The notes beneath the pieces are model-generated. The model made no database searches and was not told the DNA's origin. It saw only the letters and a list, made by a program, of their open reading frames with translations. Below, in pieces: positions 8,029 through 14,745 of a stretch of 38,554 bases of DNA. The DNA is from Streptomyces cyaneus. Lineage in GTDB: Bacteria; Actinomycetota; Actinomycetes; Streptomycetales; Streptomycetaceae. How positions within the stretch are numbered: position 1 is the stretch's first letter; every line of letters starts with the position of its first letter. The stretch is from the NCBI RefSeq assembly GCF_004028635.1, contig NZ_RQJW01000029.1, forward strand, positions 1 to 38,554. The letters are read 5' to 3'. Position numbers and translations under genes: made by a program.

Positions 8029-9536
8029 GCGGAAGCATCTGGATGCCGCCCGGCGCCCGCCCCGACACCCTGCCCGCCGTCCCGCGCCAGCGCACCAAGC
8101 CCAGCTGGGCGCAGCCCGACCCCTTCGACGAACTCGCCGAACGCCTCGACGACTTCATAGCCGCCGCCGTCCACCCCGACGAGATCGCCGCGCTGCTGGA
8201 GTCCGACGGACTGTCGGACGACCAGATACGCGAGCGCTACGGCGTCAAGAACTCCTTCGCCCTCGCCGAGGAACTGTACGAGCGGGTCGAGCGCCGCTAC
8301 CCGGAGCCGGACGGCCCGGCCCACGACACCTGGCAGGTGGGCCTGCTCGGCTGCCTGCTCAGGGGGCTGGTCTTCGCCCTCCCCGGCTTCGGCTACGTCC
8401 TCGGCGCCCCCCTCCTCGCGGGCCCGCACGACGACGTCGGCCTCCCCGCGGGCACGGTCCCGCTACTGGCCAGTGCATTGGTCGGCTGGATGTGGAACCA
8501 GGGGCTCGCCCATCGGGCGTACGCGTGGCTGGGGTTGGGCGACCGCGGTGCCGCCCGCCGCGCTCTGCTCCTGGGCGCCCCGGTCGGCGCGCTGCTCGGC
8601 GCCCTGGTGGCCCTGACGGTCGCGGGCGCCGCCCACCCGGCCGCCGTGGCTTTCGCGGCCGGCCAGTCGGTGTACCTGGGCGCGGCTACCGCCCTGTTGG
8701 TGATGGGCCGCGAACGGGCCTTGCTGACCGCGTTGTTGCCGATGGCGACGGGTGCGGTGCTGGCGCTGGCCCACCCGGTGCCGGACGCCGTACGTCTCAC
8801 CCTTCTCTTGGGTTCGCTTGCCGTGGTAGCGCTTCTAGGCCTACGCGAGGTGGCACCCCCCAAGGGGCGCGGGGCTGTATTGAATTTGCGGCTACCGCCG
8901 CGTGGGCGCGACAAGCCACGACGCACCCGCAGTCAGTCAACGACAATGGGCCCCCGTCTCTCCGCCTCCCTCCCGTACGCCCTCTTCGGCCTGGCCACAG
9001 GCGTCCTGGTCCTCTACGCGGCCCTCGGCGATTTCCTGACCGGCGAGCAGCACAGCGCCATCGCGGCCCCCGCCGCCGTCGCCCTCACCCTCAGCATGGG
9101 CCCCGCCGAATGGCTGCTGTACCGCTTCCGCAGCGGCAGCCTGGCGGGCCTGCGCTCCAGCAGCACGCCGAGGGCGTTCTGGCGGACCACGGTGCTCACC
9201 GTCCTGAAGTGCCTCTCCGGCTACCTGCTCGCCCTCCTCGTGCTCAGCCTCGCCACCTCGGCCCTGTGGCCGCATGCCCCCGGCATCGCAGGCGTCCGCC
9301 TCGCCGGTCTGCTCCTGCTCGGCGTGGTCCTGTGGACGGGATTGCTGCTCCAGTCCTTCGGCGCGGTGCTCGGCGCGGCGACGATCTGCTGCGGGGCCGC
9401 CCTCGCCCAGACGGTGGCCCTACTGACCCACACGGGCAGCCCGCACGGGGTCGCCCTGATCGTCCACGGAACGGCGGCGGTGGCCCAAACCGGCCTGGTC
9501 TGCGGCCTGTTGGGGCGAGTGACCGCCCACCGATGA
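8025..9536 (+). CDS. 12-TM membrane protein, PelG-like export candidate
   Basis: This 503-aa integral membrane protein is placed exactly where PelG (the 12-TM MOP-like partner of PelF) is found in Pel operons. The first ~100 residues are soluble, acidic and helical (for example DELAERLDDFIAAAVHPDE). I count about 12 hydrophobic segments after that, six between residues 105 and 276 and six between 310 and 500. Between the halves, residues ~277-307 form a basic, Arg/Pro-rich insert encoded by a dispersed repeat (8853-8937) that kept the frame open. The GTG start at 8025 overlaps the pelF stop, and the stop overlaps the ATG of the next gene. I do not recognise the family from sequence. The export role is inferred from topology and context, and a PelE/PelD-like accessory role is an alternative. 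Confidence 0.7.
   Translation: MSGSIWMPPGARPDTLPAVPRQRTKPSWAQPDPFDELAERLDDFIAAAVHPDEIAALLESDGLSDDQIRERYGVKNSFALAEELYERVERRYPEPDGPAHDTWQVGLLGCLLRGLVFALPGFGYVLGAPLLAGPHDDVGLPAGTVPLLASALVGWMWNQGLAHRAYAWLGLGDRGAARRALLLGAPVGALLGALVALTVAGAAHPAAVAFAAGQSVYLGAATALLVMGRERALLTALLPMATGAVLALAHPVPDAVRLTLLLGSLAVVALLGLREVAPPKGRGAVLNLRLPPRGRDKPRRTRSQSTTMGPRLSASLPYALFGLATGVLVLYAALGDFLTGEQHSAIAAPAAVALTLSMGPAEWLLYRFRSGSLAGLRSSSTPRAFWRTTVLTVLKCLSGYLLALLVLSLATSALWPHAPGIAGVRLAGLLLLGVVLWTGLLLQSFGAVLGAATICCGAALAQTVALLTHTGSPHGVALIVHGTAAVAQTGLVCGLLGRVTAHR
8853..8937 (+). repeat. Dispersed repeat copy B, in frame inside the 12-TM gene
   Basis: The sequence ccccccaaggggcgcggggct, then tgcggctaccgccgcgtggg, gcgcgacaagcc and acccgcag, matches copy C at 15718-15793 closely. 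Here it lies inside a coding sequence. It adds about 30 residues (VAPPKGRGAVLNLRLPPRGR and on) in the loop between predicted TM6 and TM7 without a stop or frameshift. Confidence 0.8.
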
Positions 9537-10192
9537 CACTGATGAACGATCTACTGGTCCCGTACTACGAGCACCCGTCCGTCCGCCCCGCCGAATGGGA
9601 CGCGATCATCACGGCCGCGCCCCGCCTCTACGGGGTCGTCCTCAACCCGGCCAGCGGCTCCGGCGAGACGCCCGACCCGGCGTTCGCCGAGGTCGCGACC
9701 CGGTTGCGGACGGCGGGAGCGCGGGTGCTCGGCTACGCCGACACCGACTACGGCCGCAGACCGCACGCCGACGTCGTACGCGACATCGCCCGGCACCGCG
9801 ACTGGTACGCCGCGGCCGGTGTCTTCCTCGACCAGGTCGCCGCGGGCCGCGAGGAGTTCGCGTATTACCAGCGGCTCGCGACGGCGGCCTGGGGCGCCGG
9901 CTGCGGCACGCTCGTCCTGAACCACGGCACGGCACCGCACCCGTCGTACGCCAGGATCGCGGACGTCCTGGTCACCTTCGAGGGCACCTGGGCGTCGTAC
10001 ACCCGGCTCGGCCCGCAGCAGTGGCGGGGCGGTGGCGGAGTGCGCCTGTGCCATCTGGTGTACGGCGTCCCGGCCGCAGTTGACGTGGCGGACCTGGCCC
10101 GCGCCCGCGGGGCCACCGTGCACTGCGCGGTACCGGGGATGGGAGATCATCCTTGGGGTACGTTGCCGCACACTCTGGAGCCCGCTCGGTGA
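9533..10192 (+). CDS. Spherulin-4 / GH135-like protein (Sph3-type)
   Basis: The 219-aa product looks like the spherulation-specific family 4 fold, a TIM barrel. Characterised fungal member Sph3 (GH135) cleaves N-acetylgalactosamine-containing galactosaminogalactan. Family features visible are the start LLVPYYEHP, YGVVLNPASG on an early strand, VLGYADTDYG, GVFLDQVA with acidic D100, VLNHGT and VTFEGTWASY with E150. D100 and E150 match the expected positions of catalytic acids. The residue after D100 is Gln, where fungal Sph3 has an acidic residue as I recall. There is no signal peptide, so the protein is predicted to be cytoplasmic. The ATG at 9533 overlaps the upstream stop (ATGA) and its own stop overlaps the next GTG. 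Activity, as opposed to a scaffold role, is unproven. Confidence 0.75.
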   Translation: MTLMNDLLVPYYEHPSVRPAEWDAIITAAPRLYGVVLNPASGSGETPDPAFAEVATRLRTAGARVLGYADTDYGRRPHADVVRDIARHRDWYAAAGVFLDQVAAGREEFAYYQRLATAAWGAGCGTLVLNHGTAPHPSYARIADVLVTFEGTWASYTRLGPQQWRGGGGVRLCHLVYGVPAAVDVADLARARGATVHCAVPGMGDHPWGTLPHTLEPAR

Positions 10193-10986
10193 GACGCCTC
10201 ATTCCGCTGGCCGTTCTGCTTCTCCTGCTCGCGGGTTGCACGACGGCATCCGACAACGCCGACGACGGCGAGGACGGTCCGAGCGGCGCGCGCTGGCAGC
10301 CGCGCCCCGGGGTGGCCTGGCAGTGGCAGCTCCGCGGCCGTATCGACACCACCGTCGACGTGCCGGTCTACGACATCGACGGCTTCGACCAGTCCGGGAA
10401 GACCGTCGCCGCGCTGCACGACGAGGACCGCAAGGTCATCTGCTATCTCTCCACCGGCGCCTGGGAGGACTGGCGCCCCGACGCCGAGAAGTTCCCGAAG
10501 TCGGTGATCGGCAAGGACAACGGCTGGGAGGGCGAGCGCTGGCTCGACATCCGTCGCCTGGACGTCCTGGAACCGCTGATGGCGGACCGGCTGGACATGT
10601 GCCGTGAGAAGGGCTTCGACGCGGTGGAGCCCGACAACATGGACGGCTACAAGAACCGCACCGGTTTCCCGCTCAAGGCGCGCGACCAGCTCCGCTACAA
10701 CCGCCTGATCGCCAGGCTGGCCCACGAGCGGGGCATGGCGGTCGGCCTGAAGAACGACCTGGACCAGATCCCCGAGCTGGTGGACGACTTCGACTTCGCG
10801 GTCAACGAGCAGTGCGCCCAGTACGGGGAATGCGCGACCCTGAGTCCCTTCGTGAAGGCGGGCAAGGCGGTTTTCCACGTCGAGTACGAGGTCCCGACGC
10901 GCAGCTTCTGCGCCCAGTCGCGTCGCCTGAAGCTGAGTTCCATGCTGAAGAAGTACGAACTGGGGGTATGGCGCCGGGCCTGTTGA
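10189..10986 (+). CDS. GH114 endo-alpha-1,4-polygalactosaminidase-like lipoprotein (Ega3-type)
   Basis: The 265-aa product starts with a lipoprotein signal, VRRLIPLAVLLLLLAGC, with the lipobox cysteine at residue 17. It should therefore be anchored on the outer face of the membrane. A single GH114 domain follows: WQWQLRG, VPVYDIDGFD, KVICYLSTGAWEDWRPD, RWLDIR, GFDAVEPDNMDGY (candidate acids E147 and D149), then GLKNDLDQI and FAVNEQC. GH114 enzymes such as fungal Ega3 cut alpha-1,4-linked galactosamine polymers. The GTG at 10189 overlaps the previous stop (GTGA) and is the only start that exposes the signal peptide. It is the last gene of the cassette and converges on cobS. The likely role is trimming or releasing deacetylated polymer. 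Confidence 0.85.
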   Translation: MRRLIPLAVLLLLLAGCTTASDNADDGEDGPSGARWQPRPGVAWQWQLRGRIDTTVDVPVYDIDGFDQSGKTVAALHDEDRKVICYLSTGAWEDWRPDAEKFPKSVIGKDNGWEGERWLDIRRLDVLEPLMADRLDMCREKGFDAVEPDNMDGYKNRTGFPLKARDQLRYNRLIARLAHERGMAVGLKNDLDQIPELVDDFDFAVNEQCAQYGECATLSPFVKAGKAVFHVEYEVPTRSFCAQSRRLKLSSMLKKYELGVWRRAC

Positions 10987-10991
10987 TGTCT

Positions 10992-11022
10992 GCTGAGGCC
11001 ACCCGCCTGATCGCGCCTCAGC
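10992..11022. terminator. Hairpin between convergent GH114 and cobS genes
   Basis: GCTGAGGC (10992-10999) and GCCTCAGC (11015-11022) are perfect 8-bp arms with a 15-nt loop. One arm contains the cobS stop codon. A bidirectional terminator fits the convergent arrangement. Confidence 0.55.
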
Positions 11023-11818
11023 CCAGCGACAGCACCACGAGCGCGGTCGTCGCCGCCGTCTCCGCGAGCCCGCCGAAGACGTCACCGGTGACGCCGCCGA
11101 AGCGGCGGGTGCAGTGCCGTAGGAGGAGTTCGGCGGCGGCGAGTGCGGCCAGGACCGCGACGGCGGTGCGGGCGATGTCGTACGTCCCGAGCAGGGCCCC
11201 TGTCGCGGCCGCGACGCCCGTCACGGCCAGGGCGACGGTCACCGCGCTCCGCACGGGAACGACCCCGGCCACCGCCGCCCCGAGCCCCTCCGGCCGTGCG
11301 GCGGGCACGCCGGCCCGGGCGGCCAGGGTGAGCGCGAGGCGGGCGGCGACGGCCGAGACGACGGTGGCGAGGGCGCCCCGGGCCCACGAGTCGCCGTACA
11401 GCTGGGAGAGGGCGGCCACCTGCGCGAACACCACGAACACGAGCGTGAGGACGCCGAAAGGCCCGATGTCCGACTGCTTCATGATCCGCAGCGCGTCCTC
11501 GGCGGGCTTGCCGCTGCCGAGCCCGTCCGCGGTGTCGGCGAGCCCGTCGAGATGCAGCCCTCGGGTGAGGACGGCCGGGACGGCGGCGCCCGCGACGGCG
11601 GCGAGGAGCGGTCCGGCGCCGAGGAACAGCAGCACGAGCGCGACGATCGCGGCACCGCACCCGAGGACCACCCCGACGAGCGGGGCGCACAGCATCCCCC
11701 CGCGCGCCGCTTCCCGGTCCCACCGGCGCACCTTGACGGGGAGCACGCTCAGGGTGCCGAATGCGAAGCGGAGGCCGTGCAAACGGAGGCCGTGCGGGGG
11801 CGGTGGGGTCATGGACAC
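11018..11818 (-). CDS. cobS: Adenosylcobinamide-GDP ribazoletransferase (cobalamin synthase)
   Basis: CobS is a membrane enzyme that joins adenosylcobinamide-GDP to alpha-ribazole (phosphate) in the last step of the nucleotide-loop pathway. The 266-aa product has about six or seven hydrophobic segments. CobS motifs are RGLHLDGLADTADGLGSG (the acidic metal-binding cluster), MKQSDIGPFG and TGDVFGG near the C-terminus. The start is GTG at 11818 or ATG at 11812; I use the former. It belongs with cobT and the cobU fusion further right on the same strand, although unrelated plus-strand genes lie between them. It is divergent from the membrane protein at 11886 with only 67 bp between. Confidence 0.93.
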   Translation of the reverse strand: MSMTPPPPHGLRLHGLRFAFGTLSVLPVKVRRWDREAARGGMLCAPLVGVVLGCGAAIVALVLLFLGAGPLLAAVAGAAVPAVLTRGLHLDGLADTADGLGSGKPAEDALRIMKQSDIGPFGVLTLVFVVFAQVAALSQLYGDSWARGALATVVSAVAARLALTLAARAGVPAARPEGLGAAVAGVVPVRSAVTVALAVTGVAAATGALLGTYDIARTAVAVLAALAAAELLLRHCTRRFGGVTGDVFGGLAETAATTALVVLSLG

Positions 11819-11885
11819 GTCGGCAGAGTAGCCCGGACGCCGTACCCGTCAGGCGGCCCACCCCTGTCCCGGACACACTGAAACC

Positions 11886-12644
11886 ATGGGTGACTGGTGG
11901 CAGCGCAACATCATCGAACCGGGCAAACTGCCCCTGCTCCTGGCCCTGACCGCCTTTGTGGTCACCTTCCTCGTCACGCGGATCATCACCCGCATGATCC
12001 GCGCGGGCAAAGGCCCCTTCCGCAACATCGAGACCGGCGCCGTCCACATCCACCATGTCGTCCCCGGAATCGTCCTCACGGTCATCGGCGGCTTCTGCGC
12101 GGTCGCCGGCGGTCAGCACGGCTTCGGCGCCGCCGTGGCAGCCGTGGTCTTCGGGATGGGCGCGGGCCTGGTCATGGACGAGTTCGCGCTGATCGTGCAT
12201 CTGGACGACGTCTACTGGACCGAGGCCGGCCGCAAGAGCGTGGAGATGGTCGTGCTCACCGCCGCCGTGGCCGGCCTGTTCCTCCTCGGCTTCGCACCCT
12301 TCGGGGTCAACGACCTCAGCGACGACGAGTTGCAGGACCGCGGGTCGGTGATCAGTACGGTTCTCGTGAACTTCCTCTTCGCCCTGATCGCCCTCGCCAA
12401 GGGCAAGGCCCGGATCGCGATCTTCGGGGTGATCATCCCGTTCATCGCCCTGTTCGGCGCCATCCGCCTGGCCCGTCCCGCCTCCCCCTGGGCGAAACGC
12501 TTCTACCGTCGCCGCCCGCGCGCCCGCGCCAGGGCTCAGCTGCGCGCCTTCCACCACGACCGGCGCTGGTCGGGCCCCAGCCGCAGACTTCAGGACTGGA
12601 TCGGCGGCGCGCCCGACGTGGACCGGGCCCTGGAACGCCACTGA
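11886..12644 (+). CDS. Conserved integral membrane protein, function unknown
   Basis: This 252-aa protein has about six hydrophobic segments in the first ~200 residues (for example LPLLLALTAFVVTFLVTRII and IVLTVIGGFCAVAGG). A very basic cytoplasmic-type tail rich in Arg follows. A conserved-looking HIHH motif sits in NIETGAVHIHHVVPG, between TM1 and TM2, and could bind metal. A second polar motif is MDEFALIVHLDDVYW. I do not recognise a functional family. The ATG at 11886 has no clear Shine-Dalgarno. The last 55 bp overlap the 3' end of the convergent gene at 12590-13288. Confidence 0.8.
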   Translation: MGDWWQRNIIEPGKLPLLLALTAFVVTFLVTRIITRMIRAGKGPFRNIETGAVHIHHVVPGIVLTVIGGFCAVAGGQHGFGAAVAAVVFGMGAGLVMDEFALIVHLDDVYWTEAGRKSVEMVVLTAAVAGLFLLGFAPFGVNDLSDDELQDRGSVISTVLVNFLFALIALAKGKARIAIFGVIIPFIALFGAIRLARPASPWAKRFYRRRPRARARAQLRAFHHDRRWSGPSRRLQDWIGGAPDVDRALERH

Positions 12645-13288
12645 CACAGCGCCGTCCCCGCGCACAGCACCAGCACCGCTGCGATCGCCGCCAGGTGCTC
12701 CTTCCCGGCGAGGTTCCCCTCCAGCACCACCTCGACCACCATCGCCACGATCACCGCACCGGCCGTGACATACGCGCCGTAGCGCCACCCGAGGAACACG
12801 GCGAGGCCCACCACCGCCGCCGACGGTCCCGTGTCCACGACCTGCGCGTCCGAGGCGGGCAGCCCGATCGGGTGGCCCGGGCCGAGCGCGATGCCCACGC
12901 GCGCGTACAGGGTTCCGGCGAGGGTCGCGACGTACGCGAGGAGAAGCGTCCGCCACCAGCCCAGACAGAGCTCGGCGACCCCGAAGACCAGCAGGATCTG
13001 CGCGAGCGCACCCCACACCGGCAGGTCGAGGGCGGGCACGAACAACGACAGCGGCGTCCGCAGGAGCGCCTGCCAGAGCGGATCCTCGGCCTTCACCGCC
13101 CCGAGGTTCTGCACGACCTGACAGCCCCAGGACCGGTGCTGCACGACCTGCACGAGCCCCGTCAGGCAAACGGCCCCGACGGTCATCGGCACGGCCCGCC
13201 ACCGCCGCTCCACCAACGGTCCCCGCGCGGCGAGATACAACGCCCCCCACTCGGCACGGGCCCAGCGGCGGGGGGCGTCAACTCTCAC
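12590..13288 (-). CDS. Rhomboid-like integral membrane protein
   Basis: The 232-aa product has about six TM segments. The overall pattern recalls rhomboid proteins. There is a long first loop with Trp/Cys after TM1 (VVQHRSWGCQVV), a DTGPSAAVVGL segment resembling the GxSG serine helix, and AGKEHLAAIAAVL resembling the later His helix. The canonical GxSG is not intact (GPSA), so it may be a degenerate, possibly inactive, rhomboid-fold protein. This is inference from pattern only. The start is GTG at 13288. It lies 53 bp downstream of cobT on the same strand and may be co-transcribed with it. The 3' end overlaps the convergent gene by 55 bp. Confidence 0.75.
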   Translation of the reverse strand: MRVDAPRRWARAEWGALYLAARGPLVERRWRAVPMTVGAVCLTGLVQVVQHRSWGCQVVQNLGAVKAEDPLWQALLRTPLSLFVPALDLPVWGALAQILLVFGVAELCLGWWRTLLLAYVATLAGTLYARVGIALGPGHPIGLPASDAQVVDTGPSAAVVGLAVFLGWRYGAYVTAGAVIVAMVVEVVLEGNLAGKEHLAAIAAVLVLCAGTALCQWRSRARSTSGAPPIQS

Positions 13289-13341
13289 GAACGGGGATCA
13301 TATGCGGACAGTGGTGACGAACTGTCCTTTTCGTCCATCCG

Positions 13342-14517
13342 CTACTCGGTCGCCGAGCGCTCCTCGTCCTCCGCCGCCTCGGCCCCGGGCTTCTCGGCCC
13401 CCAGCGCCTCGGACTCCAGCGCCTCGGACTCCAGCGCCTCGGCCTCCAACGCCTCGGACTCCGTCGGCTTCTCCGGCTTCTCCGGCAGCTCCGCGGCCAG
13501 CGCGGCGGCGGACTGGACCATCGGCAGGGCCAGCAAGCCTCCGGCGCCCTCGCCGACCTTCACGCCCGGGTCGAGCAGGGGCTCCAGGGCCATCCGGTCC
13601 AGCGCCTTCGCCTGCCCCGGCTCCCCGCTGTTGTGCGCGGCCAGCCACCAGTCCGGCGCCCGGAACGCGATCCGCTGCCCCACCAGGGCGCAGGCGGCGA
13701 CCACCACCCCGTCCAGCACGACCGGCATCTTCCGCACCGCGCTCTGCAGCAGGAACCCGGTGATCGCGGCGAGGTCGGCGCCGCCCACCGTCGCGAGCAA
13801 CTGCAGCTGATCCCCGAGCACGGGCCGCGCCCGGCGCAGAGCGTCCCGGATCGCCGCGCACTTGCGCATCCACACCAGGTCGTCGATGGCCAGCCCACCC
13901 CGTCCGGTGACCACGGAGGCGTCCGTCCCGCACAGCGCGGCGACCAGCACCCCGGCCGCCGTGGTGCCGCCGACGCTCACATCGCCGAGCACCACCAGAT
14001 CCGTACCGGAGTCGGCCTCCTCGTCGGCCACGGCCACGCCGGCCCGGAAGGCGGCCTCCGCCTCCTTGAGCGTCAACGCGTCCTCGACATCGATACGACC
14101 GCTCCCGCGCCGCACCCGATGCCGTACGACGGCCTCCGGCAGCGACTGCGGATCGCAGTCCAGTGCCATGTCGACGACCCGCACCGGAACCCCGAGCCGC
14201 CGCGCGAGCACGGACACCGGCCGACCGCCCTCGAGGATCTCCCGCACCAACTCCACGGCGCCGCCCGCCCGTCGCGCCGAGACACCCAGCTCGGCGACGC
14301 CGTGGTCACCGGCGAACAGCACGACCCTCGGCTGTTCGATCGGCCGCACCGGTACGGCGGACTGTGCGGCCGCCAGCCACTCACCCAAGTCGTCGAGGCG
14401 GCCCAGCGCCCCGGGCGGCACGATCTGACGCTCACGGCGCGCCTCGGCGTCACGGCGCACCCCACCGTCGGGGCGCTCGATCAGATCAGTGAAGTCGTCG
14501 AGATTAAGCGAGCTCAT
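13342..14517 (-). CDS. cobT: Nicotinate-nucleotide-dimethylbenzimidazole phosphoribosyltransferase
   Basis: CobT makes alpha-ribazole phosphate from NaMN and dimethylbenzimidazole for the lower ligand of cobalamin. The product is 391 aa. Motifs are VVLFAGDHGVAELGVS, VLGDVSVGGTTAA (the phosphate-binding region), HNSGEPGQAKALDRM, and KVGEGAGGLLALPMV, which contains the catalytic-type Glu near the C-terminus. The canonical domain ends at about residue 348. An extra acidic tail of ~40 residues follows, built from Glu-Ala-Leu-Glu-type repeats. The start is ATG at 14517 (MSSLNLDDFTDLIERP). The frame is open to 14559, but without homology-like sequence. It is divergent from the methyltransferase at 14746. 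Confidence 0.93.
   Translation of the reverse strand: MSSLNLDDFTDLIERPDGGVRRDAEARRERQIVPPGALGRLDDLGEWLAAAQSAVPVRPIEQPRVVLFAGDHGVAELGVSARRAGGAVELVREILEGGRPVSVLARRLGVPVRVVDMALDCDPQSLPEAVVRHRVRRGSGRIDVEDALTLKEAEAAFRAGVAVADEEADSGTDLVVLGDVSVGGTTAAGVLVAALCGTDASVVTGRGGLAIDDLVWMRKCAAIRDALRRARPVLGDQLQLLATVGGADLAAITGFLLQSAVRKMPVVLDGVVVAACALVGQRIAFRAPDWWLAAHNSGEPGQAKALDRMALEPLLDPGVKVGEGAGGLLALPMVQSAAALAAELPEKPEKPTESEALEAEALESEALESEALGAEKPGAEAAEDEERSATE
13406..13465. repeat. 15-bp tandem repeat encoding the acidic CobT tail
   Basis: Four units of gcctcggactccagc occur at 13406-13420, 13421-13435, 13436-13450 and 13451-13465. The first two are identical and the others differ by a few bases. On the minus strand they encode ESEALE-type repeats, in frame in cobT. 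Copy number could vary between strains. Confidence 0.85.
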
Positions 14518-14745
14518 TCGCCGAACAGTACCGGCACCGGTCGAACAGATCGGCGCCACATGGCCACCAGGGGCTCCGCCACGTCACCCCCGCATCGGCG
14601 CGACGTCGTTGCACCCAAGATCGGCATCCCATACGTTCCGTTTTGCAGTGGATTGTCGGGGCATGCTCGCACCGTCCCGCCGTATGCCTCCGCCGTACGC
14701 CCGCCCCGTACGCCCCGCAATACGCCCTCGCGCCCGGGAGCCGCC
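14518..14745. promoter_or_regulatory. Divergent intergenic region cobT / methyltransferase
   Basis: This 228-bp stretch must hold the promoters of cobT (leftwards) and the methyltransferase (rightwards). It has a relatively AT-rich patch around 14630-14650. I searched for cobalamin-riboswitch boxes by eye and found none. GGGAG at 14736-14740 is the ribosome-binding site for the plus-strand gene. Confidence 0.35.

Noticed and set aside
8025..9536. 12-TM gene split into two genes by the internal repeat
   Set aside because: The frame is continuous across 8853-8937 with no stop, and no ribosome-binding site precedes the second half's first candidate start near 8946.
11897..13810. A 637-codon plus-strand frame spanning the membrane-protein genes and the end of cobT
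   Set aside because: Arg/Pro-rich throughout, overlaps three better genes, and has the wrong codon-position GC pattern.
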